Virus record (IMG/VR): IMGVR_UViG_3300017749_000112
Span: 1-26,426 of that record
DNA from: a virus
Direction: 5' to 3' (one strand)
DNA length: 26,426 bases
Part shown: piece after piece, positions 22,948-26,426 of the stretch
Layout of the letters: every line of letters begins with the position of its first letter
Numbering within the stretch: position 1 is the first letter of the stretch
The notes under the pieces: generated by a model
Database searches by the model: none
What the model was told of the DNA's origin: nothing
The model's input: the letters and a program-made list of their open reading frames with translations, nothing else
Program-made: the position numbers and the translations under genes

Positions 22948-25017
22948 ATGGACGAGGAGGTATTACAGGATTTATATAGTAGAGCTCAGTCTAAAGGTTA
23001 TACTAAATCTTTTGAAGATTTTGTTGTTTTAATACAAGGAGACACAGATGTTCAAAACGATATGTTTTCATATGTTCAAGAACAAGGGTATCAAAAGAAC
23101 ATAGAAGATTTTCAACAGTTAATAGGTGTAAAAAAAAAAGATTCAGATTTGCCTGTTCAAGAGGAAGTTACGGAGTCTATTACAGAGGTGGAAACGCCAG
23201 ATACTTCTTTGGTATCCTCAGAAAGCTTAATATTTGAAGAAGAGCCATCTCAAGAAAAAGACACACTAATAGAAAGAACATTTGGTAAAAATGTAGTTAC
23301 TGACTTTTTAGGAGATTTATATCGTTCAGCAACACAAGGATTAGGTCAAGCACAAACAGTAGATGATGCTTTGGAAATATTTACCAAAGGATCAACAGCA
23401 ACTGATGAAGATTTAACAGATTATATAAAAGCCATACAAGAATCAGAGTCTTATCAAGAAACAGATGAGATGAGAGATTTTTATAAAACCTATCAAGAAG
23501 AAGGAGAAGGTTTGTTTGGTGTATTAAAAGGTATTGGAGAAAACCCAAGTATATTACCTCAAATACTAACATCATCCATATTCTCTATGTTTAATCCAGC
23601 AGTGGCAGCTGGTGCAGGAGCAGGTGCAGGCGCAGGAGCATTAACAGGAGCAGCCGCTGGTGCAATAGGTGGTCCATTAGCTGCAATCACCGCAGGAGGA
23701 GGTGCAGTAGCTGGAATGATTGGAGGTGCTACTACCACTTTAGAAACAGCATTAACCTTTAATGAATTACTTAAAGAAGAGTTAGGTGGATTACCCTTTA
23801 CTAAAGAAAATGTTAGGGCTGTTTTAAATGACCCTGAAAAATTAAGCAGGCTTAGAAATAGAGCAGCAGGAAGAGGAGCTGCGATTGGAACAGTAGATGC
23901 TATTACTGGTGGGTTAGCAGGAAAAGCTACTACAGCTGTTCTAGGAAAAACAGCTAGAAAAGTAACTCAAGCAGGCGCTAAAAAATTAGGACAAGGAAGT
24001 AGATTAGCTGCAACAGGAACTGGATTAGGAGTAGAAGCAGTTGGTGGTAGTTTAGGAGAAGTAGCGGGAAAAGCAGTTGCTGGTCAAGAAATGGATGTAG
24101 CTGACATTGCTTTAGAAGCAGTTGCTGGATTAGGATCAGCACCAATTACATTAGGCAGGTCATTGTTTTCTAATCAACCTATTTACACTATTAATGGTGT
24201 GGAGAAAACAAAACAAGAAATGCAGGAAATTATTAAAGATATGACGGATGAAGATATTGCTTCTTCAAAAGCAAAAATAATTATTAATAATGACCCTGTT
24301 ACATATAATTTATTAAAAGATAAACTAGATAATTATACCACTAAAAAGAAAGAAACCGAAAGTGTACAAGAAGTGGAAGAAGAAGCAGTAATAAAAGACT
24401 CTCAAATTCCAACAAGTAAAGAAATATATACTCTTGAAACAGAGGAAGGTGAAGGAGTTAGAACCGTAGAAATAACTATTAATAAAGACGGAAGTAGAAC
24501 TGTAGTTCAAAAAGTAGATGGAAACATTGCTAGTAGTGAAAGGTTGTCAAAAGACAACACTCTTAGTAATAAAGAATATGTAGAAAACGCTTATGACAAT
24601 ATAGTTGGGGAGCCTCAAATATTACCAATGGAAGAGGTTATGAATCCTAAAATGAAGGAGAAATTAACCACCCAGAAAAAACAAGAGTTAGGTATAGATG
24701 AGGAAGGTCCTAGTTTTACTTTAGAAGACTATGAACTATCTGAAGACCTTAAGTCTAATGAGGATTTTGTAGAAACATACAATAAAAACATAAATAAAGC
24801 AATTGAAAATAAGGTAAATCCAGAACAATTACGTAAACTTGTAGAAGATAATTTAAAGCAGAATAAGATTTTCAAGAAGCCAGTTCTAAAAATGAACTTC
24901 ATAACTAAGTTAGAACTTACAAAGTCTAAAAATATAGAACAAACTAACTTAAAAAATATAGAAGCTAGAGAAAATTTTAAAGAAGTTAAAAAACTTATAG
25001 ATTGCTTATGGAAATAG
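22948..25017 (+). CDS. Internal virion / ejection protein with glycine-zipper membrane regions
   Basis: The 689-aa product starts with two copies of a short helical repeat: LYSRAQSKGYTKSFEDFVVL at 9-28 and MFSYVQEQGYQKNIEDFQQL at 39-58. I recall this repeat at the N-terminus of very large internal proteins of Bacteroidota phages. An acidic linker follows. Residues about 215-266 are Ala/Gly-rich (AVAAGAGAGAGAGALTGAAA) and about 305-381 contain more small-residue runs (GGLAGKATTAVLG), good candidates for membrane-inserting glycine zippers. The rest (about 440-689) is acidic and Lys/Glu-rich. No catalytic motif was seen. By position it is the third member of an ejection set. Its 3' end overlaps the next gene by 10 bases. 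A run of ten A residues (23130-23139) follows the repeats. Confidence 0.6.
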   Translation: MDEEVLQDLYSRAQSKGYTKSFEDFVVLIQGDTDVQNDMFSYVQEQGYQKNIEDFQQLIGVKKKDSDLPVQEEVTESITEVETPDTSLVSSESLIFEEEPSQEKDTLIERTFGKNVVTDFLGDLYRSATQGLGQAQTVDDALEIFTKGSTATDEDLTDYIKAIQESESYQETDEMRDFYKTYQEEGEGLFGVLKGIGENPSILPQILTSSIFSMFNPAVAAGAGAGAGAGALTGAAAGAIGGPLAAITAGGGAVAGMIGGATTTLETALTFNELLKEELGGLPFTKENVRAVLNDPEKLSRLRNRAAGRGAAIGTVDAITGGLAGKATTAVLGKTARKVTQAGAKKLGQGSRLAATGTGLGVEAVGGSLGEVAGKAVAGQEMDVADIALEAVAGLGSAPITLGRSLFSNQPIYTINGVEKTKQEMQEIIKDMTDEDIASSKAKIIINNDPVTYNLLKDKLDNYTTKKKETESVQEVEEEAVIKDSQIPTSKEIYTLETEEGEGVRTVEITINKDGSRTVVQKVDGNIASSERLSKDNTLSNKEYVENAYDNIVGEPQILPMEEVMNPKMKEKLTTQKKQELGIDEEGPSFTLEDYELSEDLKSNEDFVETYNKNINKAIENKVNPEQLRKLVEDNLKQNKIFKKPVLKMNFITKLELTKSKNIEQTNLKNIEARENFKEVKKLIDCLWK
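23611..23640 (+). repeat. GGNGCA hexanucleotide tract coding (Gly-Ala)5
   Basis: Five tandem GGNGCA units, varying only at the third base of the Gly codon, encode alternating Gly and Ala inside the hydrophobic zipper of the 689-aa protein. Such tracts can change length by slippage. Confidence 0.7.
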
Positions 25018-25358
25018 AAAGTGACTTAGAAGGTTTTATAATAGAAGAAAAAAGACACAGAGAGTTAATAAACACTATTAATAATGTTGTTAAAGAAATA
25101 CCTGAAACTAATTTAGATTTATCTTCGTTAGAGGAAATTAAGAATTCTTTAAACGACATTCTAAACAAAGAAGAAAATAACTTCAGTGATGTTAATCTAG
25201 TAGAGTCTATTAATAAACTAAGCCTTAAGGTGGAAGAAAATATTAACAGTTTGAAAGATCTTATAAAAGAACAAAGCAAACCAAAAGAGTATTCGTTTGA
25301 CATCGAAAGAAGTAAGGCCAATAATTTTATTAAAAAAGTAAATGTAATAGTTAAATAA
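25008..25358 (+). CDS. Small coiled-coil protein before the spike gene
   Basis: A 116-aa acidic helical protein with heptad-like leucine/isoleucine spacing (SLEEIKNSLNDILNK, SINKLSLKVEENINSLKDLI) and a C-terminal patterned end EYSFDIERSKANNFIKKVNV. Endings of this FDIER-x-FIKKV type occur in small phage proteins next to tail genes, as I recall them, but their function is not established. ATG 25008 is chosen over an upstream TTG at 25002; it overlaps the end of the 689-aa gene by 10 bases, and its stop overlaps the spike start (TAATG at 25356-25360). Coupling to both neighbours suggests that it works with the internal protein or the spike, for example in attachment or assembly. Confidence 0.65.
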   Translation: MEIESDLEGFIIEEKRHRELINTINNVVKEIPETNLDLSSLEEIKNSLNDILNKEENNFSDVNLVESINKLSLKVEENINSLKDLIKEQSKPKEYSFDIERSKANNFIKKVNVIVK

Positions 25359-26426
25359 TGGCAACAATCACTTCAACAAGCACAAGAATAACAATAAGTG
25401 GAGGTTATAAGGATTTTACAGGTGGTAGTGGAAACACAACAACAGTAATTCAATATAGTTCAGGTGATGCACCTGTTAGTGGTGATGCTGGTCGTTTCTT
25501 GCTTTGGAAAAATGGCGCTAATACTGGTGATTGGGAAATACGATTTATAGAAAGCGCAACATCTTCTAGCGTAACAGTTACAGATGGTGGTTTTAGTTCT
25601 GCTCCTTCTAATGGAGAAGATTTTGTTATTAGTACAAATTTAGAAGATGTACATACAGCAGTTTCTTCAGCTTGTACTAAACAAGGTAATTCTTATGCTT
25701 TTGTTGATAGAGATTTTGAACTTTCTTCTGGTGCTTTTTTAGGAGATACAAATGTAAATTTAACAACTAAATCTACTCAAACAGGTAGTGGTTTTATTCC
25801 AACTTACCCTGTAGCAAATGGTTGTGCATTACAATTTGGAAGATTAATTGGTGGTGAAGCTAATGATTCTGTTGAAACTATTGGAGGTTGTAGCGTACAG
25901 TTTGAGGTTTCTAACGATACTTTAATATTCACTAATCAGGGTTCATATAATACTGCTGGACCTGTATTGAACTTTTATGGTTGCTTAATAGAATCTTTTG
26001 GAAATGGATTTAGTCCTTTTATAAGAAGTGCTGGACCAATGAGAATCATAGGTACAATAGCAGATGGTCCAATGGGAGGTAGATTGTATTCACCAGCATC
26101 GGAGTTAGTAGATACAAGATTTAGTGGTAATTTATCTGGAGGTATAGCTTGGTCGCTAGGTGGTACATTTACAAGACCAATTAACAATGTTTTCTTTTTT
26201 CAAAACAATACTGCAATTAAAGCGTTTGAAGATTTTCAAGGTGTTTTTAGCAATACAACTTTTGCAGATTCAAACACAAATATTATTAATTCATCTGGCG
26301 CAGCACCTTCCTTGTTATTTACTTTTATTGATTGCACAACATTTCCCGATAACAAAATCACCAATACAAAAGGAAAATATAAACAAGCTAAGTCTATAAA
26401 ATATACAATAACTGATTCTAGTGGTA
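25358..26426 (+). CDS. Beta-rich tail spike / fibre protein, 3' partial
   Basis: The frame opens at ATG 25358 and has no stop to the end of the window, giving 356 residues of a longer protein. It starts ATITSTSTRITISGGYKDFT and is rich in Gly, Ser, Thr, Asn and Phe. An N-terminal beta module at about 41-93 (FLLWKNGANTGDWEIRFIES, then SVTVTDGGFSS, then EDFVIS) may attach it to the virion. From about 130 onward short strands follow one another with turns of N/G (VLNFYGCLIESFGNGFSPFI, MRIIGTIADGPMGG, FSNTTFADSNTN), which looks like a parallel beta-helix. It is probably the receptor-binding or depolymerase spike. No catalytic residues can be assigned because the protein is incomplete. Confidence 0.65.
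   Translation, partial: MATITSTSTRITISGGYKDFTGGSGNTTTVIQYSSGDAPVSGDAGRFLLWKNGANTGDWEIRFIESATSSSVTVTDGGFSSAPSNGEDFVISTNLEDVHTAVSSACTKQGNSYAFVDRDFELSSGAFLGDTNVNLTTKSTQTGSGFIPTYPVANGCALQFGRLIGGEANDSVETIGGCSVQFEVSNDTLIFTNQGSYNTAGPVLNFYGCLIESFGNGFSPFIRSAGPMRIIGTIADGPMGGRLYSPASELVDTRFSGNLSGGIAWSLGGTFTRPINNVFFFQNNTAIKAFEDFQGVFSNTTFADSNTNIINSSGAAPSLLFTFIDCTTFPDNKITNTKGKYKQAKSIKYTITDSSG

Noticed and set aside
24980-25010. Possible -1 ribosomal frameshift joining the 689-aa and 116-aa products at an A6 run
   Set aside because: The run is in the phase GTT AAA AAA CTT, which does not fit the X XXY YYZ rule. The downstream frame has a TAA at 24987-24989, and the second gene has its own ATG.
24995-25321. 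108-aa reading frame on the minus strand
   Set aside because: It mirrors the small coiled-coil gene; the Ser/Leu-rich composition is a reverse-strand shadow, and the plus-strand gene is coupled to both neighbours.
1-26426. tRNA genes, CRISPR arrays, insertion sequences or attachment sites
   Set aside because: None was seen by eye: there is no CCA-flanked cloverleaf-like stretch, no regularly spaced repeats and no transposase or integrase. The gaps between genes are all under 80 bases.

Overview
The window is a 26.4 kb piece of a tailed-phage genome (virus or prophage), coding entirely on the + strand and almost without gaps. It is AT-rich. The starts sit behind A/T-rich leaders rather than Shine-Dalgarno sequences, and the few intergenic gaps carry boxes of the form TAnnTTTG, the -7 element used by Bacteroidota. 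This points to a phage of a Bacteroidota host, probably a flavobacterium. The order terminase, portal, scaffold-like protein, major capsid protein (MCP), two ~305-aa connector proteins, one very large tail/muzzle protein, a ~250-aa tail protein and then ejection-type proteins is that of a short-tailed phage. It resembles the crAss-like phages (Crassvirales). That family call rests on gene order, gene sizes and recognisable sequence style, not on a database search.

Layout. 1-1586: the end of a small conserved phage gene, then a lysis cassette: a membrane-anchored coiled-coil protein (spanin or holin-like), an M15 peptidase endolysin, a 47-aa Cys-containing mini-gene and a two-helix holin. All are linked by overlapping start/stop codons. 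1591-9007: a candidate promoter, then a small coiled-coil protein, a tail fibre or surface protein, a small conserved protein, a protein that looks like two fused GroES (cpn10) domains, a probable small terminase, the large terminase and the portal. 9026-11706: a candidate promoter, an acidic scaffold-like protein, the MCP and a strong terminator. 11726-12516: one 247-aa protein of unknown role with its own terminator. 12520-20178: a candidate promoter, two connector/ring proteins, the 1676-aa muzzle/stabilisation protein and a 250-aa tail protein. 20184-26426: a candidate promoter three bases before the ATG, three Ala/Gln/Gly-rich internal (ejection) proteins, a small coiled-coil protein and the start of a beta-rich tail spike or fibre that runs off the window.

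Together these genes package DNA (terminase, portal), build the head (scaffold, MCP, perhaps with a co-chaperonin helping folding), complete the short tail (connectors, muzzle, 250-aa protein), deliver DNA (three internal proteins), recognise the cell (two fibre or spike genes) and release progeny (lysis cassette). The most unusual points are the apparent tandem-GroES protein and a small beta-barrel-like module that seems to recur inside at least three, perhaps five, different virion proteins. No tRNA, rRNA, CRISPR array or insertion sequence was seen, and no gene-free stretch exceeds 80 bases.
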